DNA of 64,000 nucleotides from Oasisia sp. SBJ-2009 (lineage: Eukaryota > Annelida > Polychaeta > Sabellida > Siboglinidae), in contig OZ024854.1 of NCBI GenBank assembly GCA_964017155.1, positions 15,152,181 through 15,216,180 on the forward strand, given 5' to 3'. The notes beneath the pieces are model-generated. The model did no database searches and was not told the DNA's origin. It saw only the letters and a list, made by a program, of their open reading frames with translations. Shown in pieces: positions 37,201-48,045 of the stretch. A program made the position numbers and the translations under genes. Position 1 is the stretch's first letter. The number at the start of each line of letters is the position of its first letter.

Positions 37201-40200
37201 GCTGACCTGCGATTCGCTGATTACCTCGTTCAGCAGGTGATGGACGAACAGGGAAACATTCGCACAGATGACACTGGTAAGGACCCCGCTAAGAGTTCTT
37301 ATGTCAGTTATCTGATTAATATGTAAGGCAAAAGTCAACTTCGCACGCCAGAGTTAGTAGCTGTTTGCACTGACACTACGGTCTACCAGATATTCTGCCA
37401 TCGGTGCACAGACGTCTCCTGTATCAGCTGTACTGTGCTTTAATGTGTTTTTTATTGATTCTGACTGTAGGTGAAAAAGGTAAGTTTTTATATAGCGCAG
37501 TATCCACTCCTCAGAACTGCTCAAAGCGCTTTACACTTTACTTCCCTGACAGACCTGTTCAATCAAACACCATCTCAACTTCTCTGGGAAGCATCCAACC
37601 ATATGCTACTATTAATGTGTGAATGCATACACATATCCATTACTGTCTATGGCCAGGTACCTATTTATACAGCTGAGTGAACTGGAACAATGTAGAGTGA
37701 AAACACTTGCCCAAGGTTTTAACACCACAGCACAGGATTCGAACCCGGGGTCTCTTAGGCGAAAGTCCGAAGGTCTAGCCCTGAGCCATTGTGCTGTACC
37801 AGGAGTAGATAATGAACTAATGGATAAAGTCTCATTTGCACAATATGTTACATAACACATATTATGCAAGTACAGTTTGTTGTCATATGATGAGCTGTGC
37901 TGATTCCTTACAACTTATATGCATTGATTTAATAAAATTGTACAATTTTTAGTAAGAATAAAATATATTATTATATCGCATTCTTTCTAGGTTGGATTGG
38001 AGGTGACCAGTGGATCCGTCTACAGTTCCATCTGTACCTTCTGTCTCTGCTGGCCACCGTACAGTCCGGGGGTGAGTCAGCACACCTATGTCTTTATCTA
38101 CTCTCAATGTCTTCATCAGTCTACAGTCAGGAGTTAACCCTTTCAGTGCCACAGCCAACAGATGCTGCAACAAGTAATGTAGTTAGAATATATTTTAATT
38201 TCATAATCGTAAACCTAACAAATACGTCATTCACAATTATCATAATATACCAATATGTTCCAGCTGTTAATTGCAGGTTTGACTCCATCGGTAAAGTTTA
38301 TAAAATATATTATCGCCGGCGTTGTTTATTTACAATGGTCATCACCGGCTATACCCAACAAATAAGAAGTCAACCGTTGTACATGTTATAGATACTGTGC
38401 ATATATTTCATATATAGATATTTATTGAATCATCTAAAGGCATTAGACTTAATTTACATCCCTGCGTGTACTGTCAACAGAGAAACTGGAATACATTTAC
38501 TGGAACAATTTAGTCACTGTTATTGCATGATGTCTTGTGTTGTTATGAAATAGATGATAAGTTGATCGAGGACTTCAACGGTTCGTTTGTGGCCACCTGG
38601 AAGACCACCCACAACTACAAGGTGTGGCGGTCCAGCTCCCACCCTGGCATGAACCAAGTGTCCCCGGGGTGAGTAGAGGCAGGGATGTCTGGGTGGGGAG
38701 TGGGGATAGTGGGAGAGGGTGGATAAGGCAAAATATACATGTGGGAAGGATGAGGCGATGGATAGATCGGGCAAAGTATGGGAGGGAGAAGTACTGACAA
38801 GGGAAAAATACTAGCCATGAAGGGCCATCATTGGGACATCATGTTGAATTGTTATGATGTGATGTTGCAGTGGCATAGGCAAGTAATTACTCATATATAA
38901 CACGGTCCCCAAAGGACTTTACACTTTATTTGGCAGACCTATTCAGTTAAACACCATCTCGACTTCTCTGGGAAGGATCCAGCCACTATACGATTAATGT
39001 ATGAAGACTATACATTATACATATACAAATGTCTACCACTCTCTACAGCCATGTACTCACTCATACAGCTGTGTGAACTGGAGTAATATGGAGTGAATGA
39101 ACTTGCCAAATGTTCGACACAACAGCTCAGGGTTCGAGCGTGGGTTCTCTTAAAGCACATTTACATTACGCATGCAGTTGCATGAAATGTGAGGCATAGT
39201 TGTTTGCAGTCTTGTTGCAGCCAGGTTGCCTAGTGTAAACATAAAATCGCATGCAGCTGCGTCTCACGAGACCGTGTTTCACACTGCTTGCAACGTGTCT
39301 CTTGGATAGGGAAAGTTCTATTCCGTGCAACGTTGTCTCTTGGTTGCATGTAATTTGTCTAATCACAGGCACTGACTGTGAGTGACATATTGCTTTTGAA
39401 CGCATGGTCGGCATGCTCCCAATACTGGGGGCATGCATTGGTGTAATTCAATGAAATTGTGTAGTCTGTGTACGTCTTCCAGGGCCAACAGTGTATAGCT
39501 GAGTTATACGACTGAGCTGTGTGTTGCAGACACATGTTCCAGGGCCATGTTTACAGATACAGGGCCAGCTGTGTATAACTGATTTGTGTGTGTTGCCGAC
39601 ACATGTTCCAGGGCCATGTTTACAGATACAGGGCTAGCTGCATATAACTGATTTGTGTGTGTTGCAGACACATGTTCCAGGGCTAGCTGTGTATAACTGA
39701 TCTGTGTATATTGTGTGTGTTGTAGACACATGTTCCAGGGCTAGCTGTGTATAACTGATCTGTGTATATTGTGTGTGTTGCAGACACATGTTCCAGGGCC
39801 AGCTGTGTTTAACTGATCTGTGTATGTGTTGCAGACACATGTTCCAGGGCTAGCTGTGTATAACTGATCTGTGTATATTGTGTGTGTTGCAGACACATGT
39901 TCCAGGGCCAGCTGTGTATAACTGATCTGTGTATATTGTGTGTGTTGCAGACACATATTCCAGGGCCAGCTGTGTATAACTGATCTGTGTATATTGTGTG
40001 TGTTGTAGACACATATTCCAGGGCCAGCTGTGTATAACTGATCTGTGTATATTGTGTGTGTTGTAGACACATGTTCCAGGGCCAGCTGTGTATAACTGAT
40101 CTGTGTATATTGTGTGTGTTGTAGACACATGTTCCAGGGCCAGCTGTGTATGGCAGACATGAAGCTGAAACTATCACAGTAAGTTCTGCATTTTCACAAA

Positions 40201-41308
40201 TTGGAAATGCAACTTCTAGATATTGTGTATAAAATTTGTATATATTGTGGAAAACACGTCAAATTTTGAAAATATTTCTACTTCAGTATATTGAGATCCA
40301 GAGAGAATTGTGATTGTTTTGGCACATTGTTAGCTGTATCTCAAAACGATATTCTCGATAATCAAGCTTTCAACAAAGAACAAAATGTCATACATTTCTT
40401 CCTAACAATTTTGCATATCCCCACAGTTGGAAACTTCTGCTGATAATTACCAGCTGTAGATGTTTCTGGGAAACGAGAAAGAGTTTCCAATTAAGCACCA
40501 TTCTACGACTACTACTGTTAGATACATATTTAGTAAGAAAATAATTTGTTACTCTGTTTGTGTATCTGGTTAAACACAAATAAGGCTGTCTTGTGAACTG
40601 ATAGTTGTGTGTTGTTTATTGAAGAACTATGCAGAGCACCGAACGAGGGAAGAAGATCAATGCCGCAGTCAGTCAGACTGGGAAGGCAGTCATGCAGACT
40701 GGACGAGCCGTGGGTGGGTGGTCTTCCATAATATATACACTAACAGTGTCTCATTTCTAGGAGATTCCCACATTTGTTATCCAAGTCACAAGGCATAACA
40801 GGTCATATTCCGCAATTCAGGTTTGTTCCATTGTTTGAGTGAAGATATGTACCATTTCAATAGGCATAATTTTACATAAAACATTTTGTACAGTTTCCTT
40901 TAATTTTTTTGGCCAAATTACACCATTCATTTGATTGATTAAAGTTAATGGTAATCTTGTCATTTTTAATCAGGTAAAGAATCTCAATCCTGCCACATCA
41001 GACAACACTAAGTCTGTTGTTAGATATCAACCGTGAGTGGTCCACATCTGTAAGTCAGCTTTAAGATTCATCAGACACACAAATGAACCAGTTTGATTAT
41101 GATATACGCGGCTGGTTTGTTGTGCAACATCAAAAAGAATAGACAACTAGTATGTGAAGACATGCATTTAGTTTTGTTGTTATCACTAGGTGGCGCCATC
41201 ACATCTGCAAAATCAGCCGTCTCGTCGTGGTTGACTGGTTTTGGTCGCAACTGGAGCCAGCAAGAGGCAGACCCGAATCAAGACGCAGTCACAAACCAGT
41301 CATCATGA
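25251..41308 (+). CDS. AVL9: AVL9 homologue, late secretory pathway protein (DENN-related)
   Basis: AVL9 proteins act in post-Golgi exocytic transport and cell migration and carry a divergent DENN module. Fifteen coding exons join in frame to 820 codons plus stop: 25251-25328, 28634-28754, 31064-31149, 31537-31608, 32097-32253, 32963-33042, 34320-34389, 34606-35672, 36564-36698, 37138-37276, 37991-38071, 38554-38668, 40125-40178, 40625-40713 and 41190-41308. Family-conserved runs are clear: HVIVVGFHHKKGCQVEYSYP, LALPDGAHNF, GVSCYRQI, PLYGLIQAKLELITHAYF, FRHKIVMLFKLILLERKVLF, PLAIFTK, GFLVGATNILFRQK, TADLRFADYLV, THNYKVW, ERGKKI and AKSAVSSWL. Exon 8 encodes a long acidic, Ser/Thr-rich, poorly conserved insert (residues about 222-560), so the protein is longer than the human protein of about 650 aa. 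The exon 8 donor (AAG/GTTGGT) is weak. AATAAA signals at 43,235 and 43,709 are possible 3' ends. Confidence 0.92.
25563..27674. mobile_element. Candidate 2.1-kb TIR DNA transposon in AVL9 intron 1
   Basis: The left end (GTAGCCGAGCATCGGAACC from 25,575) is matched in inverse by the right end (GGTTCCGATGCTCGGCTAC ending 27,663), with homology continuing inward through GAGCACTCAACG and GCATGCGC for about 70 bp. An 8-9-bp direct repeat (TTAATTTA at 25,555-25,562 and 27,675-27,682) may be the target duplication, but it is AT-rich and weak evidence. A second direct copy of the left repeat lies at 25,677-25,735. A 111-codon minus-strand frame at 27,253-27,588 matches no family I know. The size of the duplication would fit hAT- or MULE-type elements. 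Confidence 0.6.
29428..30785 (-). pseudogene. LINE reverse transcriptase (CR1/L2-like), 5'-truncated, antisense in AVL9 intron 2
   Basis: A 403-codon open frame (30,785-29,574) encodes reverse transcriptase from the palm domain onward. It has HAFDTINHSIL, SYLSGRHQRV, GVPQGSVLGPLLF and the catalytic YADD, then the C-terminal region with LDYCNSLF, LHWLPVQYRI and AFAVGAPTLWN. The start of the domain is missing and there are extra residues within the first motif (DILSTAF followed by TCNH before AFDT). The 3' untranslated part ends in an (ATT)n-type microsatellite at 29,428-29,443. No endonuclease domain remains. The long open frame suggests a fairly recent insertion. Confidence 0.85.
33840..34190 (+). 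pseudogene. LINE C-terminal fragment in AVL9 intron 6
   Basis: Broken frames still read as the C-terminal part of a CR1/L2-like reverse transcriptase, for example LHWLSIAVRVEFKILLFTHR, ALTGHAP and later RALSVASD. Stops and frameshifts show it is dead. It ends near GGCTATATAAATGTC, a typical LINE/SINE 3' end. Confidence 0.65.
35805..36480 (-). pseudogene. Degraded LINE 3' end related to the 29-30 kb LINE
   Basis: The minus strand at 36,480-36,230 resembles the C-terminus of the intron-2 LINE (NTDLLFVSTVN, TISVAGPTHW). The part at 35,990-35,805 resembles its 3' untranslated end. The two halves are separated by a plus-strand LINE tail at about 36,007-36,181. All of it lies in AVL9 intron 8. Confidence 0.65.
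36007..36181 (+). pseudogene. LINE reverse transcriptase C-terminal tail, nested
   Basis: The plus strand reads RGQEVTIAKEQCRLDFRRFS, then FSQRRANEWTRLLADCVGAS and SVNMFKNKMD before a stop. This is the characteristic C-terminal tail of invertebrate LINE polymerases (Phe-Ser-x-Arg, Trp-x-x-Leu, Asn-x-Phe-Lys). It splits the older minus-strand LINE remnant into two parts. Confidence 0.7.
37485..37801 (-). mobile_element. tRNA-derived SINE, full-length, AVL9 intron 10
   Basis: Read on the minus strand from 37,801, it has a tRNA-like head with an A-box (TGGCTCAGGGCTAGA) and a B-box (GGGTTCGAATCC). A central body contains ACTCAGCTGTATAAATAGGT, and the tail ends TGCGCTATATAAA, the style of a LINE-derived 3' end. 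Length is about 317 bp. It is antisense to AVL9. Confidence 0.8.
38900..39152 (-). mobile_element. Second copy of the same SINE, head-truncated, AVL9 intron 12
   Basis: Body and tail match 37,490-37,740 (for example CACCATCTCGACTTCTCTGGGAAG-like and GTACTCACTCATACAGCTG-like stretches on the plus strand). The B-box is degraded and the A-box is missing. It has the same antisense orientation as the first copy. Confidence 0.75.
39530..40124 (+). repeat. 58-bp minisatellite made of AVL9 exon-13 acceptor and exon start
   Basis: Ten units precede the authentic exon, with unit starts (ACACATGTTCC or ACACATATTCC) at 39530, 39599, 39668, 39726, 39784, 39835, 39893, 39951, 40009 and 40067. The eleventh start, 40125, is exon 13 itself. 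Periods are 69, 69, 58, 58, 51 and then 58 bp. Each unit has a TG-rich tract, an AG acceptor and about 30 bases of exon 13, before diverging at TAACTGATCTG where the real exon continues ATGGCAGACATG. The two oldest units carry an extra segment with CATGTTTACAGATACAGGGC. Confidence 0.92.
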
Positions 41309-41354
41309 TGGCTGCCTCGACCGTGGTCTCGGTTGGTTGAATCTGCATCTGTCT

Positions 41355-41612
41355 TCAAAGTTGGACACGTGTGGCTGATTATATATCCAACTTGAATGCT
41401 GGAAACACATGGCTGATTCCATGTCCAACTTGGACACACCATTAACTGACTGTCTCCAACTGGAACGTTGGCCACACGTGGCTAATAACGTATCCAACTT
41501 GAACAATGGACATGTATGATTAAGTCCATGCCTGACTTGAACATTGGATGCATGTGGGTGATTCTGTGTCTAGCTTGAATGGTGGACATGCGTGGCTGAA
41601 TAGTGTCTACTT
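41355..41612 (+). repeat. Degenerate tandem repeat just after the AVL9 stop codon
   Basis: About five loose repeats of roughly 45-60 bp share CCAACTTGAA, TGGACATG and CGTGGCTGAT motifs. They begin about 50 bp downstream of the AVL9 stop and therefore lie in its 3' untranslated region. Confidence 0.6.
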
Positions 41613-44600
41613 TGAATGTTGCTCAACAAGGCCTGTATTCGGAAGTGTTGCAAACTTTTTAACTAATTTATCATGACTGCCATGTAAATAGTTTGATAGA
41701 TTAGATAAGAAGAAAACCAGGCTGATGACATTTATGAATTGTTTTGGAAATACAGTGTTGTCTTGTTCTTTTGGTTATGCTGCTGATGAACAAAGTTTTA
41801 AGGTTGTTAGCTGGTTGATTTAACTGTGTTAACTTGTGGTCACGTACATTTCTTATTCGCAGCAGGTTTAACAGTCTTCCGCATAATGTATATTCCTTTG
41901 TTCCTCAACCAGATGCCTGTCATTTGCTGAAGTCTCGTTTCTGTTGAGTGACTTCATGGCCTTGCATTACTCGGGTCCTGTCTTGCTGTGATGATAATGT
42001 TTCTATGTAGCTGTTCTTGATAACATGCTTAATGATAGTTGACGTTATATCATTACCGAGATATCAAGTTTCCTGCACTGGGAAGACAATCATTTTTGTT
42101 AGTAGGAAGACAACCCTTTTTGTTAGTACATTCATTTTCTTCCCATTTTAGCAAATAGTGTTCCTTCTTTGATGCAATTCCACATTTGTTCGAGAAAAAC
42201 TACAGTATACATGAAATGTCATGAAATAATGATCCAAAAACGCTTATTGTAGAATAATATGGAATATTTTGTTCATGGCTCCAACATTCAATTAGACAGG
42301 AAATGTTAAACATACTTTGAAGAAAATATTAAAACTTATATCATGAGCCACATCACAAGACATCAGTATGTGAACAAGGTGAACAAAATTACATGTTTCA
42401 ACGTTTCCTCCAAAGTATGTTTAATTCTCGCTGTATAATGTACTGTAAAAGTATAATCACTCCCTTACAACCACATTTCATCTCTGGCTGAAGAAACATG
42501 TACCTGTGGTCTGGGAGTGGTCTGTGAGTGTCAGTTGAGTTGGTACCACTCCGTTGACATGCCTTAGTGGCAGCATTGTCCCTGTTAAGAGCCAAAGTAT
42601 ATTTAGGAGTTACACACTTAAAGTTACTTGATGTTTCATCGAGCCATTGCTCGTATTAGGTCAGTCCATACTGTTATGCATGTGGAAGAAGGGTGCAATG
42701 AATGTCAACAGATATTTAAATAACTGGTGGTATAGTAGTTAAGACATTACATGGGAGTAAAGGTTTTATGAATGTAAATATTCTAGTCTTCATGTTTGAG
42801 AGTGTAGATGGACATGTCTTGCTTGCATCAAACCATCGTATTGCTTCCCAACATAGATGTCTTGTGGTCATATTTTTGTTCTTGAGTCACCAGCCCTGAT
42901 GGTGTCATTTTAGTGGTGACAGTGTTTTCACAACCAACTGAGATTTGCCTCTGCATGTCTTATTAGCATCTGATTCGATAGCCATGTTCTTGCTGTTTTG
43001 TATAAAGTCACAAAAGCCTATCTTGCACACGAGCCACAAATACTTGTTTTGTTTGCAGAAATGCAGACCTTATTAACTCACCTTTCAACGACCAGATTAT
43101 TTCTATTGACAAATAATCCAAAATTAATAAAAACAAACTATTTATGAACACACAGATTAAGAAACAGTAGATGATACAAGTCAAAAGTAATCTTTCTAAA
43201 ATCATCAGTTTTAGTAGTTTGCATAGATTATAGCAATAAAACAAAAATTACTGAATATATTTCAACAAATGAGGTCTCATTTTAAAGCTGATGATCAGTG
43301 GAATGTAAAAAGTACAAATCACAACCATCCAGCGTAACACCCATGTCGCTCCTGCAGGTCACAATGTCATTACTTTGTTCTGGTCTGTCCATGTTTGTGG
43401 TGAACATGTCTCACATGCTGCTGTCTTATTAACAAATCAGCATCATTTTGAGGATGCAAGATAGTGATAGACTACATATAGTTATATATCCAAGATATAT
43501 TGATGTTGTGTTTGACTAGTGATACTGGTTGAGAGGTGATATATTGGCATTATTCCATGTACTTTGTAAGGTTATGGCAATGTTTCTTGAAATGTGACGG
43601 TCATTTTGGTAATTTATAACAGGATTTATGGTGCTGGGGAAACTTGCCACTGAAATAAGAATGCAACGTATAAGTATTTGTGTGTGTATATAAATGACAT
43701 TTGTGTGGAATAAATTATAATGTATGTTAGGTTAATTGTGTTCAATTACACATGTTATCCATTTTGTCTTTATGTCATTCCCAGTCTCATCCCTGGTGTT
43801 TGCAACTTACCTTGTGATCAAGTAGACTGATAGCCTACAGTTTGTTACAATGGAATGCAACTGATATCAGTGTCATTGGAATGTATAGCAGCAATTGTTT
43901 TATACATACCTACCGGGTTAACAGTTTTGTTTAATTATAAGCCAGTATCCCAGCATTCTAGTATGTCATTGTTGACACAATCTATTGGGGGGGGGGGGGT
44001 CACTGTCAATTAACAACGTTTATTGTAGCTCCAATGTGGTTAATTTGAAGACCAGCCAATTCATGTTTTACCAGTACCAATCACTGTAATTGACACTAAT
44101 TCTCCTCCATTTTATCTTAGTCTTCTTCATATACCACAATCTCCTGTTATCACTAATCGCATTACTAACGTCTATCAACGCAAGTAGTGCTGTCAGTACC
44201 CATAACATATTTCATTTACGAGTTGACGTATGCCTGGTAAATTAGGGGGCTTCTCAAAAGGGGTTGTACACGATAGCCTTACAAAAATTGGGGCGCTCAA
44301 CAATATTCCGTACTTTTTAATGTCCCCTGGCCTTATGTTATGATGTACTATGAACCAGTATCCTGTTATTGTGATAGCAGTCGTGGCCTACAAGGGTCAG
44401 AGCGTCGGGACTGTAGCTTGGGCGGATGTCCCAATGTTGTCTGGTAGCCTGAAACACGTTGAGTTCATTGGAGCGAAACGATCTAGTTAGTTGAAATCGC
44501 GTGACAACGTTTACGATGTTGTAACTGACACTGTATTTCATATAATAACAACAGGGTAATCGTCCAGTTAACAGGGCTAAATTATTAGGGCCTTTTCAAA

Positions 44601-45778
44601 GGTTTTACCACCTTTTTTCTATGTATATGTGTTCGGAATGTTATTCTACATCACTTCCAGTACAAAGAAGTAAGATATTTATTTTAAAATTGTGTTTTAG
44701 AGCAATTTATTTAATGCCGTCGAGTCGACTTAAGCAAACCGATGTCACAGGACACGGCGTGAGCAGTTAGCGCATCCCAGAAGCATCAGGGCCACAAAGT
44801 CGTGCGTGTGCATTGTGAAGTCGAAGTAAGAAACAATTAGCAATATTTTATCAATTTAAGTTTAAAACAAATAAAACTGCATTATACTGAATAAAAAATT
44901 ACGATGTAGCATAAATGGTATTTTCGTGCACAAGCGCTGATGAACTCCGATACCAGGTACCGAGTTGAAGAGAACATGTGATCTCCGGCTATTTTTGAAG
45001 TACCGTTGTACTTATGAGTGACTTTGACCTGACAACAACGTTCATGAAAGAAACATGTTTCCATAGTCATAGACATAGTGCTGACAGCTCACACTGGTGC
45101 ACTGACGGAGATAATCGTCACTGTCTACGCCGTCAGACAGTTTAATGACATGATCAGTGAAACCTTCAGCTGGCTGTTCCACGGTGCATGTAGGCTAGTA
45201 GGTGGAGAGAAGGGCGACACTTGTGTTGAGACGATTCCGAAACATTTAGCGGTTAACGAGGATGTTGCAAAAGGAAGAGAACACACATGAGAAGAAATGC
45301 ACACTTTCTAACGACACGTACGTTTGCCATTTTTATGAGCTTCAGTGAAGTGCTTTGTTTAACCTCATCCGCCATTCTTATCTAGGTCTAAGAATGCCGC
45401 CTATGCAACAAATCCATATTTAAAAACCCGTGTTTTTGACCTTTGTATCAATTGTCTACCAGTAGAGAAACTACAGTAGTTACACGTATACTCGTCCTGT
45501 TGTGTAATTCAGATATGCCCCGATTCTAAAATCACCGTCGTTGCGAATCTGATCTCTTCAAGGAAGTTGACGAAGTACACGGAACATCACTTTCTGACAC
45601 ATGGACTCAAACGACACTGCCGAGTGTGGGACACTATTGGAGAAACCCATGAATATGTTTCTGTACCACCTGATCTTGGACCGCTGTTGATCGAGGATGC
45701 TGGAAGATGATGGTCTTTGTCCTTATAGTTGAGTTTAATGGGACACAAGGATAACACATGACGATATGTGTTTCATCT
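41613..45778. other. AVL9 3' untranslated region and intergenic, no further gene seen
   Basis: AATAAA signals at 43,235-43,240 and 43,709-43,714 could end AVL9 transcripts, giving a 3' untranslated region of about 2-2.4 kb; this is inference. A poly-G run lies near 43,987-43,997. I found no coding exon or recognised element between about 43,750 and the LTR at 45,779. Confidence 0.4.
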
Positions 45779-46447
45779 TGTAAGAATTGGCCGGTGTACT
45801 AATTTCCCTTCTTCGCATCTGCCTCGATCTTCTTATATATAGTCGTAGACGCGGTGTTCTCATCTTGGGCAATATTCCCCCTCCGTACTGACCCCATAGA
45901 CAGTTAGCCATGACCTATACACAGTTCAGCCATAGTGTCACTGTCTAATTGAAATCAGATACTCACGGAGAGAGATACCAATTACTCAATCATTCGCAGA
46001 AGACATTTCCAAGTGTTCGTTTCAAAAACTTTAATACAGACAGCATAATACAGAAGTTAATATAATTGTCTAACTGGCCTGTCTCCGTGGGCGCCAGACG
46101 TGAAGTTACATGGTGTGTGCTCTCCTCTCTCTCCCTCGTCTTGTCTCCTCCTGTCCGCGCACTACTCTCCTTAAATACGGGCTATTTCGCTCTCTAGTTA
46201 TGTGCCTGGCTAGTGTACCTCTCACTAACTAACAAGGAGCTGGTATCTCTTACCTACGGCCAACTCAGTGGTCATGCTCCCACTCATCCCAAAACTATAC
46301 TTAGCGAACTAAGACAACCGGATATAACTGGTTTAACCAAGCTATGCTTCTAGCTTGATTATAGCATTACTATGACTTCATGTATAATAATTATAGTATT
46401 TCATGAAAAGTAATTACAAGGAATTTATGCAACCATAATTCCTTACA
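45779..46447 (-). repeat. LTR, left copy (3' LTR in element orientation)
   Basis: This 669-bp repeat begins TGTAAGAATTGG and ends TTCCTTACA. It differs from the right copy by roughly 15-20 substitutions and a few short indels, a divergence of a few percent by eye. Confidence 0.88.
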
Positions 46448-47722
46448 CCTCCATCACCCAACTAGTGATTTATCTACGGTAAATCACGTAAAAAACAAAA
46501 GAAGTAATTACTTGACATGAACTGTCTATACCAGGTATTCAAAAGTCCTCTATTTTAAAGCAAAGGTTGAAACCAAACCACACAACATGACAACAAAAAG
46601 CTAACCTGCAAACCTACATTCAACACTGATGTCAGGTCTAATTAAGAAGCCATCCTCTTCAGAAACAAATAATGGCACGAGGACATCACCCAGTAAGGAA
46701 CCTTTCCCAATTTGGAACACTTGACCAAGGACGTCTCCTTGCAATATGCAAGTGTAACAATAAGAAAGCGTCTGTTCCTGAACTTCATACCAACAAAGAC
46801 AATTGATATATGTAAAAATTTAAATGCCAAAAGCAGAATTAACATCTGAAAAGTTTTTATCTGAGCAAGAAAATGATATAACACACAATAATATTGAATC
46901 CTCTGTGAAACATCCAACTGCCGATATCATCCATACTCAATCAATTAGCATCCAATGTAATGCTTCAAAGGGCGTAATTAATTAAGCATAAATACAAGAA
47001 GGAATAGTCACGAGAAGGAATCTTCGAAAAACAAACCCGAAGACATACGTAAGTCTGCACGGTAACAATAACTGCACCTCTCGTCTATAGGACCAAACCC
47101 TAGAAATTCAGGTAGACAAGGTAAACTGTGAGCGTAGAGAAAACGTCAGACAACATGGATACATCCATGATAATAGCTAACAGTACCCATATATAAAATG
47201 CAAACCATCGGTAAGAAAATATCGCAATACAACATATAAGAAATAACTGCCTAAAAAGCAGTTTCACACTCAAGAAAACACAACATAGTATCAGACTATC
47301 TCATGCAACCACAACTAATCATCTGTGTAGAATACAAATCACACAATGTACCTCAGCCTATGTCATAGAGAAACATAACAACATGCGTGACAAAGCATCA
47401 TAGTCAGACAATGCCATTCTTTTGCAGCATTTTCTGACGTAACCATAATTACATTACCTGTTCATTACAGGAATTAAAGAACCCGTCAATAATATAGCGT
47501 AAATGCTAATGACCTGGGTTACGATGTGGACCAACTACTTGTACGTGAAACGTAGTGGATTTGTACCATATATACCTCGTCAACTCAATCTATAAAGCAA
47601 CCTATCTCTTCTAATCATCTATAAAGCAACATATATCTTCTAATCATGATGTGGACCATACCTCTTCAACTCAATGTTATTACTACTAAACCTATTGCAG
47701 AAACCAAACTAGTTCAATTTTA

Positions 47723-47924
47723 CCTTTCGCGATAAACTGTGCTGCAGCACTTTAATGTTTACCCGAGAAAAAAATATAAAATGCCAAAATCAGGATCCTA
47801 TCATAACCTCCGCGATAAACAGCGTCATGATCACTTCTGTTTAACCGGGCAGTTTTCACAAATTCATCAACAACCTCCGCGATAAACAGTGCTGCGCAGC
47901 CACTTAACGTTTATCCGGGAAACC
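47723..47924. repeat. Three spaced GCGATAAAC hairpin motifs
   Basis: Three related blocks at about 47,723-47,770, 47,806-47,850 and 47,872-47,924 each begin with CGCGATAAAC and end with GTTTA-x-CCGGG or similar. The third can fold: ATAAAC pairs with GTTTAT around a TGCTGCGCAGCCA core. They lie inside the LTR element, just next to the nested LINE 3' end. Confidence 0.55.
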
Positions 47925-48045
47925 TAAGCAGACTGGCTAGTCCAGTAACCAAACCATGCTCTAAGACGGATAGCTCATATACCATAACCCGATCCATTTG
48001 TGGGCCCCAAAGACGGCCATTATGATACACACCGCACAACTCATC

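Noticed and set aside
39504..40177. Overlapping minus-strand open frames of 70-139 codons with repeated WPWNMCLQHTQYTQ-like text
   Set aside because: They are translations of the 58-bp minisatellite. The period is not a multiple of three, so all frames cycle through the same text, and the plus strand carries the real exon 13.
45078..45290. 70-codon plus-strand open frame before the LTR element
   Set aside because: No recognisable motif, no flanking splice signals and no paralogue in the window.
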